A stretch of DNA of 6,701 bases from Actinomycetes bacterium (GCA_021779775.1 JAJYAB010000048.1:3216-9916); one strand, 5' to 3'. Shown: positions 1 to 5,526, numbered from the stretch's first letter. The notes: a model not told the origin generated them from the sequence alone. Made by a program: numbers and translations.

Positions 1-1
1 G

Positions 2-907
2 GTTGTTGCTCGGGAGCACGGCGTGGGGGGACGCCGGTGGTCCGGGGGTGGCCGGGGGCGGGCTCAGGGCTGCTGCGCCGCTCGGCGGTGGCAGTGCCGG
101 AGCCGGCACTGCCATTGGCGCCGGCACCAGCGCTGTCGATTTCTGTGCCAGCGCCGGTCCGGCAGCGGCGCTGGGTGCCGGAATCGACGGAGCGAGAACC
201 GGCAGCACGCCTGGCAGCCCTCCGGAGCTGCCCCCCACCGGCTTGCCACCCAGGGTGCCGATCACGCCGTTCACCAGTCCCAAGGCGCTGTTGACGAGCC
301 CGGAGACACCGGTGACGACCCCGCCGAGGAAGCCGCTCAGTGCTTGGCCCGGGTTGGTCGTGCTGGTGCTGGTGCTGGTGCCGGTGGTCGGTGACACGGA
401 TCCCGTGAGGACTGCCTGCTGGTCGCCGGGGTGCGCCGCGGCCAGGACGAACCTCGGCGGGGCCGTCCCGCGCTCGGCTGCCGGTGCGGCCGGTGCGGCT
501 GGTGCGGCTGGTGCGGCCGAGGTGGGCGAGGTCGGCGAGGTCGGCGAGGTCGGTAAGAGGCCATTGCAGGCCAGTGGACGTCCTGCGGTCGATGGCACCG
601 GGGTGGCGGGCACCGGGGTGGCGGGCACCGGGGTGGCGGGCACCACAGCAGAGCCGGCGATCGGGTTGGGCACGAGCGTCGGTGGTTGCGGCACGTCTAT
701 CGCCAGCCCGGCCCAGTCCTGTGCCTCGTAGGATTGTGGCAGAGGTGCACGATGCGCGACGGGGCTGCTTGGGAAGCCCAGTGCCGCCCCGAACCCGGCG
801 GCCACCGAGCCCACCAGGATGCGCCGTGGCCACCGGCTGCGCGGGATCGACGCCGGGCGATCGGCCACCCGGCTCTGGCACGTGGCACCGACATCTGCTT
901 CGCTCAC
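2..907 (-). CDS. Secreted or surface Ala/Pro/Thr-rich repeat protein, partial (C-terminus beyond left edge)
   Basis: I do not recognise this protein by family. The frame is open for 302 codons from a GTG at 907 to the window edge; an in-frame TAA lies about 60 nt upstream, and this GTG is the first usable start, with a GGGGGAG-type ribosome site 9 nt before it. Residues 1-29 form a long polar n-region ending in PRR. Residues 30-45 (ILVGSVAAGFGAALGF) are a hydrophobic core, so this is a signal peptide (possibly weak Tat-like RR) or a membrane anchor; cleavage could fall near residue 54. The rest is low complexity: VPATP repeats (89-105), TSP repeats (120-129), AAP repeats (131-143), an STST run (178-182), a glycine-rich hydrophobic segment rich in VxGL/LVNG motifs (190-222), then Ala/Pro-rich sequence to the edge. 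Only two cysteines are seen. No catalytic motif is visible. The coherent signal peptide and protein-level repeats favour this strand over the overlapping plus-strand frame. Role inferred only as extracytoplasmic, perhaps cell-wall spanning. Confidence 0.72.
   Translation of the reverse strand, partial: MSEADVGATCQSRVADRPASIPRSRWPRRILVGSVAAGFGAALGFPSSPVAHRAPLPQSYEAQDWAGLAIDVPQPPTLVPNPIAGSAVVPATPVPATPVPATPVPSTAGRPLACNGLLPTSPTSPTSPTSAAPAAPAAPAAPAAERGTAPPRFVLAAAHPGDQQAVLTGSVSPTTGTSTSTSTTNPGQALSGFLGGVVTGVSGLVNSALGLVNGVIGTLGGKPVGGSSGGLPGVLPVLAPSIPAPSAAAGPALAQKSTALVPAPMAVPAPALPPPSGAAALSPPPATPGPPASPHAVLPSNN
483..518. repeat. Four tandem 9-bp units (GGTGCGGCC/T)
   Basis: Four consecutive 9-bp units differ only at the last base (C, T, T, C). 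They lie in the secreted-protein gene and encode the alternating Ala-Ala-Pro run on the minus strand. The unit is a multiple of three, so copy-number change would keep the frame. Confidence 0.9.
522..557. repeat. Four tandem 9-bp units (GTCGGCGAG and variants)
   Basis: The two central units are identical; the first has one change (GTGGGCGAG) and the last has two (GTCGGTAAG). On the minus strand they encode the Thr-Ser-Pro repeats of the secreted protein. Three bases separate them from the neighbouring Ala-Ala-Pro repeat block. Confidence 0.88.
596..640. repeat. Three perfect tandem 15-bp units
   Basis: Three identical copies of CACCGGGGTGGCGGG lie head to tail, with the first five bases nearly repeated again (CACCA). 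On the minus strand they encode the five-residue period Val-Pro-Ala-Thr-Pro. Complete identity at the third codon positions points to recent duplication rather than only protein-level selection. Confidence 0.92.
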
Positions 908-916
908 AGCCAGCAG

Positions 917-925
917 CTCCCCCTC
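917..925 (-). promoter_or_regulatory. Ribosome binding site of the secreted repeat protein
   Basis: The minus strand reads GAGGGGGAG, ending 9 nt before the GTG at 907. It is the only purine-rich site near an in-frame start and supports choosing this GTG. Confidence 0.5.
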
Positions 926-969
926 TTCGTCCCTGCGCCGGCTTACTGCCGTCCACAGGCCCCTCGTTT

Positions 970-975
970 ATTGTA
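970..975 (-). promoter_or_regulatory. Candidate -10 box for the secreted repeat protein
   Basis: The minus strand reads TACAAT in an AT-rich island (CATACAATAAACG) within otherwise very GC-rich DNA, matching the TATAAT consensus at five of six positions. A start near 963 would give a leader of about 56 nt ahead of the GTG at 907. I see no convincing -35 box at 16-18 bp spacing. Confidence 0.45.
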
Positions 976-1102
976 TGGGCAACGGCTTCCGGGCCGCCTC
1001 CTTGCGGGTGAGCGTGACGCCCCGTGAGGGCAGCCGGCTACCCATACGGGAATATCGGCATCGAACACCGCATTCGGCCCGTCTGTTGGCACGTGCCGCC
1101 AC

Positions 1103-1118
1103 TTCGCTCTGCAGCGAA
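1103..1118 (-). terminator. Possible terminator hairpin after the thiolase gene
   Basis: A perfect 6-bp stem (TTCGCT / AGCGAA) with a 4-nt loop lies 25-40 nt beyond the thiolase stop codon. No U-tract follows, so it is at best an actinobacterial-type hairpin and may not terminate. The adjacent palindromes at 1088-1097 and 1118-1127 could contribute other folds. Confidence 0.3.
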
Positions 1119-1142
1119 CCGGCCGGTGCTCGGCGACCGTGC

Positions 1143-2327
1143 TCAGCTGATGGTGCGCACCATCATGGCATCGCCCTGGCCGCCGCCGCCGCACAGCGCC
1201 ACGGCGCCCGTGCCACCACCGCGCCGCTTGAGCTCGTGGAGAAGGGTGAGCGGCAGACGAGCCCCCGACATGCCGATGGGATGGCCGAGAGCGATGGCCC
1301 CCCCGTTGACGTTGACCACATCCTCGGTGATGCCGAGCCGGTCGGAAGAGGCCAGCCCCACGACGGCGAACGCCTCGTTCAGCTCGAACAGGTCGACGTC
1401 GGACACCGCCTTGCCCATCTTGCCGAGGGCCTGCTCGATGGCTGCTGCCGGCTGGTAGAGCAACGAGGCGTCCGGGCCTGCCACTTGTCCGTACGAGAGG
1501 ATCTCTCCCAATGGGGTGATGCCGAGCTGCTCAGCCCTGGCTCGCGACACCATCACTACAGCGGCCCCACCGTCGGAGATCTGGCTGGCGTTGCCGGCCG
1601 TGATCGTGCCGTCCTTGTCGAACGCCGGGCGGAGGCCACCGAGAGACTCGGCCGTCGTACCGGGACGCACCCCCTCGTCGGAGTCGACGACGATCGGGTC
1701 ACCCTTGCGCTGCGGCACGCCCACCTGGACGATCTCGTCGGCCAGTCGCCCGTCCTTCATGGCGGTGGCGGCCCGCTCGTGGGACAAGGCGGCAGCGGCA
1801 TCCTGCCGCTCGCGGGAGATCTTGGCGACCCGGTTGTACTGCTCGGTGCCGAGGCCCATGGCGCAGCGGTCGAACTGGCAGTACAGCCCGTCGTGCATCA
1901 ACGAGTCGACCACGGTCTGGTCCCCCAGGCGGTAGCCGGCCCGTGCGCCGGGCAGCAGGTAGGGCGCGTTGGTCATCGACTCCATGCCGCCGGCAACCAC
2001 GACGTCGGCCTCACCGGCCTGGATCATCAGGTCGGCCAGGTACAGGGCGTTGAGGCCCGAAAGGCAGACCTTGTTGACGGTGGTGGCAGGCACGTCCATC
2101 GGCACCCCGCCCTTCACGGCCGCTTGGCGGGCCGTGATCTGGCCCTGGCCTGCCTGGAGCACCTGGCCCATGAAGGTGTACTGCACCTGGTCGGGGGTGA
2201 TCCCGGCACGCTCGAGGGCCGCAGCGATGGCGAACCCGCCGAGGTCCATGGCGCTGAAGCCGGCGAGCGCGCCGGACAGCTTGCCGATCGGCGTGCGGGC
2301 GCCTGCGAGGATGACGGAACCGGGCAT
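1143..2327 (-). CDS. Acetyl-CoA C-acetyltransferase (thiolase)
   Basis: Condenses two acetyl-CoA to acetoacetyl-CoA, or cleaves beta-ketoacyl-CoA in reverse; cytoplasmic. The 394-residue length is normal for the family. The N-terminal thiolase motif ILAGARTPIGK opens the protein. The nucleophilic cysteine sits at residue 88 in VNKVCLSGLNAL, the NEAFA motif is present, the catalytic histidine is at 349 in GHPIGMSG, and the second cysteine is at 379 in LCGGGGQGDA, so all catalytic residues are kept. I chose the ATG at 2327 rather than the GTG two codons upstream (2333) because GGAGG at 2333-2337 is 5 nt from the ATG but overlaps the GTG. The gene is divergent from ccr, which fits feeding C4 acyl-CoA into the ethylmalonyl-CoA route (inference). 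It could equally work in beta-oxidation or polyhydroxybutyrate synthesis; substrate chain length cannot be read from the motifs. Confidence 0.95.
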   Translation of the reverse strand: MPGSVILAGARTPIGKLSGALAGFSAMDLGGFAIAAALERAGITPDQVQYTFMGQVLQAGQGQITARQAAVKGGVPMDVPATTVNKVCLSGLNALYLADLMIQAGEADVVVAGGMESMTNAPYLLPGARAGYRLGDQTVVDSLMHDGLYCQFDRCAMGLGTEQYNRVAKISRERQDAAAALSHERAATAMKDGRLADEIVQVGVPQRKGDPIVVDSDEGVRPGTTAESLGGLRPAFDKDGTITAGNASQISDGGAAVVMVSRARAEQLGITPLGEILSYGQVAGPDASLLYQPAAAIEQALGKMGKAVSDVDLFELNEAFAVVGLASSDRLGITEDVVNVNGGAIALGHPIGMSGARLPLTLLHELKRRGGGTGAVALCGGGGQGDAMMVRTIS

Positions 2328-2332
2328 GACCA

Positions 2333-2337
2333 CCTCC
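2333..2337 (-). promoter_or_regulatory. Ribosome binding site deciding the thiolase start
   Basis: The minus strand reads GGAGG, then five bases, then ATG at 2327. The site overlaps the alternative upstream GTG (2331-2333), which rules that start out for normal SD-driven initiation. Confidence 0.75.
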
Positions 2338-2376
2338 GGGGGCAGGGCGGCGTGCGACAGCCGCCGAGTGGTCAGC

Positions 2377-2382
2377 AGTCTA
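2377..2382 (-). promoter_or_regulatory. Candidate -10 box for the thiolase gene
   Basis: The minus strand reads TAGACT, matching the actinobacterial TANNNT pattern. A start near 2370 would give a leader of about 43 nt containing the GGAGG site. Only a weak -35 candidate (TGCGAC, about 18 bp upstream) is seen. Confidence 0.35.
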
Positions 2383-2469
2383 CGGCGATCTCACAAGCGC
2401 GTCGCATCTGCACATGGTCTCGCGGCGGGTCTCGGCGCCAGCCCCCCGATGACCGCATCCCGGTACGAG

Positions 2470-2475
2470 TATCGT
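2470..2475 (+). promoter_or_regulatory. Candidate -10 box for ccr, implying a leaderless mRNA
   Basis: TATCGT (TANNNT) ends 8 nt before the ccr ATG at 2484, so transcription would begin at or within about two bases of the start codon. No Shine-Dalgarno sequence precedes the ATG (upstream bases GTGTTGGGCC). A weak -35-like ATGACC lies at 2449-2454, with a short 15-bp spacer. The NMO-family gene downstream has almost the same arrangement. Confidence 0.5.
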
Positions 2476-2483
2476 GTTGGGCC

Positions 2484-3824
2484 ATGCAAGCCTTCTGTGA
2501 CGCCATCCTGGCCGGGGCGAGTGGCGGGGAGCTGGCGGCCATCCCCCTGCCCGGGCAATACCGGGCCGCACTGGTACGTCGAGACGACGCCGGAATGTTC
2601 GAAGGCGTCGACTCGATCGCCAAGGACCCCCGCAAGTCGCTGCACGTCACCGACGTCGACGTGCCCGAGATGGCGCCTGACGAGGTCTATGTGGCGGTGA
2701 TGGCCTCGGCCATAAACTTCAACACGGTGTGGACCTCGATCTTCGAGCCGCTGCCGACGTTCGGCTTCCTCGACCGCCTTGCCCGCGAGAGCCGGTGGGG
2801 CGCCCGGCATGCCCTGCCCTACCATGTGGTCGGCTCCGACGCCTCGGGTGTCGTCGTCAGGGTGGGCTCGGCCGTCCGTAACTGGAAGCCGGGAGACAAA
2901 GTCGTCGTCCACTGCAACTACCTCGACGACCAGGACCCGAGTGCGCACGACGACTCCATGCTGGCCGCCAACCAGCGGATATGGGGCTTCGAGTCCAATT
3001 TCGGCGGCCTGGCCGATCTCACGTTGGTGAAGGCCAACCAGCTGATGCCCAAGGCGTCGCATCTCAGCTGGGAGGAGGCGGCCGTTAATGCGCTGTGCAA
3101 CTCGACCGCCTACCGGATGCTCGTGTCGCGCAACGGGGCACAGATGAAGCAAGGCGACAAGGTGCTGGTGTGGGGCGCCACCGGTGGCATCGGCAGCTAT
3201 GCCGTTCAGCACGTCCGCAACGGCGGGGGCATCCCGGTCGGCGTGGTGTCGTCGCCAGACAAGGCGGCGCTGCTGCACGACCTGGGGGTCGAGGCGGTCA
3301 TCGACCGGAAGGCGGCTGGCTACCGCTTCTGGAAGGACGAGCACACCCAGGACGAGGCCGAGTGGCGCCGTCTCGGCAAGGACATCCGTGGGCTGGTGGG
3401 TGACGATCCGGATATCGTCTTCGAGCACCCGGGCCGCCAGACCATGGGGGCGTCGGTCTTCGTCTGCAAGCGGGCCGGCACCGTCGTCACCTGCGCGGCA
3501 ACCTCGGGGTACATGATCGAGTACGACAACCGCCACCTGTGGATGAAGCTCAAGACCATCAAGGGCTCGCACTTCGCCAACTATCGCGAGGCTTGGGATG
3601 CCAACCAGCTGATCTGTGACGGAAAGGTACATCCGCCGCTGTCGGCCGTCTACCCCCTCCACGAGGTGGGGGAGGCCGCCTACCAGGTCCACCATAACTT
3701 GCACGAAGGAAAGATCGGCGTGCTCTGCCTGGCGCCCGAGGAGGGGCTCGGCATCGACGACCCCGAGCGGCGAGCGGCGATCGGTGAAGAGCGCTTCACC
3801 GCCTTCCGCAGGCACGGGGCATGA
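2484..3824 (+). CDS. ccr: Crotonyl-CoA carboxylase/reductase
   Basis: Catalyses NADPH-dependent reductive carboxylation of crotonyl-CoA to (2S)-ethylmalonyl-CoA, the signature step of the ethylmalonyl-CoA pathway and a source of polyketide extender units. The 446 residues fit the family (about 410-450). It is an MDR-type protein: a GroES-like N-terminal part, then a Rossmann domain with VLVWGATGGIGSYAVQ at 227-242. The residues known in Kitasatospora Ccr to hold CO2 (N81, F170, E171, H365) have counterparts at N80 (INFN), F169-E170 (IWGFES) and H363 (GSHFANYRE), so it should be a true carboxylase and not only a reductase. The frame is open far upstream (to 819), but that part is antisense to the thiolase gene; homology starts at the ATG at 2484, which sits 8 nt after a -10 box. 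Its TGA overlaps the next gene's ATG (ATGA), so the two are probably translationally coupled. Confidence 0.96.
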   Translation: MQAFCDAILAGASGGELAAIPLPGQYRAALVRRDDAGMFEGVDSIAKDPRKSLHVTDVDVPEMAPDEVYVAVMASAINFNTVWTSIFEPLPTFGFLDRLARESRWGARHALPYHVVGSDASGVVVRVGSAVRNWKPGDKVVVHCNYLDDQDPSAHDDSMLAANQRIWGFESNFGGLADLTLVKANQLMPKASHLSWEEAAVNALCNSTAYRMLVSRNGAQMKQGDKVLVWGATGGIGSYAVQHVRNGGGIPVGVVSSPDKAALLHDLGVEAVIDRKAAGYRFWKDEHTQDEAEWRRLGKDIRGLVGDDPDIVFEHPGRQTMGASVFVCKRAGTVVTCAATSGYMIEYDNRHLWMKLKTIKGSHFANYREAWDANQLICDGKVHPPLSAVYPLHEVGEAAYQVHHNLHEGKIGVLCLAPEEGLGIDDPERRAAIGEERFTAFRRHGA

Positions 3825-4264
3825 GCATCGGGCACGGCGCCGGGCACCCGAGCGGGGGGAGCGGCCTGCTCACGGAGATCGACCATGTCGCCATTGCCGT
3901 GCATGACCTCGACGCCGCCGTCGCCTACTACGGATCGGTGTTCGGGGCTACGGTGGCCCACCGCGAGCGCATCGAGTCCGACGGTGTGGAGGAGGCGTTG
4001 CTGAAGGTGGCCGACTCGTACGTGCAGTTGCTGACCCCGGTCCGCGATTCGTCACCGGTGGCCAAGTACCTGGCCGCCAGGGGTGAGGGCATCCACCATG
4101 TGGGCTACCGGGTGGCCGACTGCGCCGAGGCGCTCCAGGCGGTCAAGGATGCGGGTGGGCGCACCATCGACGAGCGGCCTCGTCCCGGCTCGCGGGGCAC
4201 CACGGTGGCGTTCGTCCACCCGAAAGGCGCGTTCGGCACCCTGATCGAGCTCGTCGAGGAGTAG
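3821..4264 (+). CDS. mce: Methylmalonyl-CoA/ethylmalonyl-CoA epimerase
   Basis: Interconverts the epimers of methylmalonyl-CoA; the enzyme of this family in Rhodobacter also acts on ethylmalonyl-CoA, the Ccr product, so placement right behind ccr fits. It is a 147-residue metal-dependent protein of the vicinal oxygen chelate (glyoxalase) superfamily. The four metal ligands can be assigned as H22 (IDHVAIAV), Q69 (YVQLL), H93 (HHVGYRV) and E143 (LIELVEE); the 50-residue spacing between the last two matches the Propionibacterium enzyme. The typical GVEEALL segment is at 55-61. The first 16 residues are a Gly/His/Ser-rich extension not expected from the fold. No clear ribosome site precedes the ATG, which overlaps the ccr stop by 4 nt, so translation is probably coupled. 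No other ATG or GTG occurs between this start and the fold, so I keep it. Confidence 0.94.
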   Translation: MSIGHGAGHPSGGSGLLTEIDHVAIAVHDLDAAVAYYGSVFGATVAHRERIESDGVEEALLKVADSYVQLLTPVRDSSPVAKYLAARGEGIHHVGYRVADCAEALQAVKDAGGRTIDERPRPGSRGTTVAFVHPKGAFGTLIELVEE

Positions 4265-4280
4265 GCGCCGCCAGCGCCAG

Positions 4281-4310
4281 GTGCCGTCGCCGACAGCGCG
4301 AGGGCGGCAC
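4281..4310 (+). terminator. Possible hairpin after the ccr-mce operon
   Basis: GTGCCGTC (4281-4288) can pair with GGCGGCAC (4303-4310) through 8 bp including one G-U pair, with a 14-nt loop. A smaller hairpin, GGCGC/GCGCC with a 5-nt loop, lies just before it at 4264-4278. Neither is followed by a U-tract, so termination here is plausible but weakly supported. Confidence 0.3.
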
Positions 4311-4360
4311 ACGACATGAGACGATCGCTGTCGAGCGTGGCGCGCAGCCCGGCAGGGTTC

Positions 4361-4366
4361 TATGGT
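4361..4366 (+). promoter_or_regulatory. Candidate -10 box for the NMO-family gene, implying a leaderless mRNA
   Basis: TATGGT (TANNNT) ends exactly 8 nt before the GTG at 4375, the same distance as at ccr, and both boxes continue as GTGTT. No ribosome site lies at a useful distance; the nearest purine stretch (GCAGGG, 4352-4357) is about 17 nt away. No clear -35 box is seen. Confidence 0.48.
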
Positions 4367-4374
4367 GTTCGTTC

Positions 4375-5526
4375 GTGCGCACTGCCGTGACTGACCTTCT
4401 CGGTGTCGATCTTCCCATCCTCGCGTTCAGCCACTGCCGCGACGTGGTCGCAGCGGTCACGAACGCCGGCGGGTTCGGGGTTCTCGGTGCCGTCGCCCAC
4501 ACCCCCGAGCAACTCGACATCGACCTACGGTGGATCGAGGAGCAGACCCGTGGACGCCCATACGGAGTCGACCTCCTCATCCCCACCCACTATGCCGGTG
4601 AGGAGACCGGTGGCCTGGACGTCTCCTCCTTGCACGACCTCATCCCGGACAGCCACCGCCGATGGCTCGACGACCTGCTCGACCGCTATGGCGTTCCCCG
4701 GCTGCCGGCGGGCGACGAGGGGGAAGTCCGGGAGTTCGGCGGGATGCGCATTGACCCGAAGAGCATGGCTCCACTGCTCGACGTCGCATTCGACCACCGC
4801 ATCGGGTTGATCGCGTCTGCCCTCGGCCCCCCGCCCGAGCACCTCATCACCAGGGCGCGGGCAGCGGGCGTACCCGTCGCTGCGTTGGCTGGTTCGGTCG
4901 AGCACGCGGTCCATCATCGCGACGCGGGTGCGGACATGATCGTCGCCCAGGGCACCGAAGCGGGCGGCCACACCGGGCAGATCGCCACGATGGTGCTGGT
5001 GCCCGAGGTCGTCGACTCCGTCTCGCCGACGCCGGTGCTGGCGGCCGGAGGTATCGCCCGCGGCCGCCAGCTGGCTGCTGGCTTGGCCCTCGGTGCCGAG
5101 GGCGTCTGGTGTGGCTCGGTCTGGTTGACCACCGAGGAGGCAGAGACGCCGCCTGCGGTGAAGGAGAAGTACCTCAGGGCAGGTCCGGGTGACACGGTAC
5201 GGTCCCGGTCCATCACCGGCAAGCCGGCGCGGATGCTGCGGACCGCGTGGACTGATGCGTGGGAGGCAGCAGACGCGCCGAAGCCCTTGATGATGCCGTT
5301 GCAGCCGATCCTGGTCGGCGATGCGATGCGGCGGATCAACCGGGTCGCACACCAACCGGAGACGGGGGCCAACGAGCTGGTCACGTACTTCGTGGGACAG
5401 GTCGTGGGCAGCATGCGCACGGTACGACCGGCTGCCCGCGTCGTGCTCGACATGGTCGCCGAGCTGGTCGACGTGCTGCAGCGCCTGGAGCAGCTGGCCG
5501 CCGACGAGGCGGTGTCCCCGTCGTGA
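4375..5526 (+). CDS. Nitronate monooxygenase-family FMN protein
   Basis: Flavin TIM-barrel protein of the nitronate monooxygenase / 2-nitropropane dioxygenase family, 383 residues. Characterised members oxidise alkyl nitronates with FMN and O2; relatives include FabK-type enoyl reductases, so the reaction here is uncertain. Visible motifs are the N-terminal NAGGFGVLG (30-38), QGTEAGGHTG with the family histidine (192-201), and the FMN-phosphate segment AAGGIARGRQLAAGLALGAE (223-242) followed by GVWCGS. Where many family members have an AP[MI]xG motif after the first strand, this one has AFSHCRD (17-23). It is longer than many relatives because of a charged stretch at about 72-135 and a C-terminal helix rich in Val/Leu/Glu (355-378). 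The GTG at 4375 is chosen because it lies 8 nt from a -10 box; a second GTG at 4387 would remove four residues. It follows the epimerase gene by 110 nt and is probably transcribed separately. Substrate unknown. Confidence 0.87.
   Translation: MRTAVTDLLGVDLPILAFSHCRDVVAAVTNAGGFGVLGAVAHTPEQLDIDLRWIEEQTRGRPYGVDLLIPTHYAGEETGGLDVSSLHDLIPDSHRRWLDDLLDRYGVPRLPAGDEGEVREFGGMRIDPKSMAPLLDVAFDHRIGLIASALGPPPEHLITRARAAGVPVAALAGSVEHAVHHRDAGADMIVAQGTEAGGHTGQIATMVLVPEVVDSVSPTPVLAAGGIARGRQLAAGLALGAEGVWCGSVWLTTEEAETPPAVKEKYLRAGPGDTVRSRSITGKPARMLRTAWTDAWEAADAPKPLMMPLQPILVGDAMRRINRVAHQPETGANELVTYFVGQVVGSMRTVRPAARVVLDMVAELVDVLQRLEQLAADEAVSPS

Larger units (their letters stand above)
908..1142. other. Intergenic region between thiolase and secreted-protein genes
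   Basis: No plausible gene is seen in these 235 nt. Both flanking genes point left, so the region holds the thiolase transcript end and the secreted-protein promoter. It contains a -10-like box at 970-975, an imperfect inverted repeat (973-990 with 1032-1049), the palindromes GGCACGTGCC (1088-1097) and ACCGGCCGGT (1118-1127), and a small hairpin (1103-1118). Confidence 0.6.

Noticed and set aside
361..392. GGTGCT repeats that could be read as a microsatellite or a Val-Leu membrane helix on the plus strand
   Set aside because: They are better explained as the Ser-Thr run of the minus-strand secreted protein; the plus-strand hydrophobic stretch is the complement of that run.
3..731. Plus-strand open frame of 242 codons rich in Ala, Gly and Val
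   Set aside because: It starts at a TTG at the window edge with no ribosome site seen, and is the complement of the minus-strand secreted protein, which has a start, ribosome site, signal peptide and meaningful repeats.
2331..2333. GTG as the thiolase start, two codons upstream
   Set aside because: It overlaps the GGAGG ribosome site, which is correctly spaced for the ATG at 2327.
819..2483. Long plus-strand frame continuous with ccr, giving an apparent 1001-residue protein
   Set aside because: The upstream 555 codons are antisense to the thiolase gene and show no Ccr-like sequence; family homology begins at the ATG at 2484 and the total length would be more than twice the family norm.
2391..3815. 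474-codon minus-strand frame opposite ccr
   Set aside because: Shadow of a high-GC coding strand; composition is Arg/His/Val-rich with no recognisable domain, and ccr is unambiguous.
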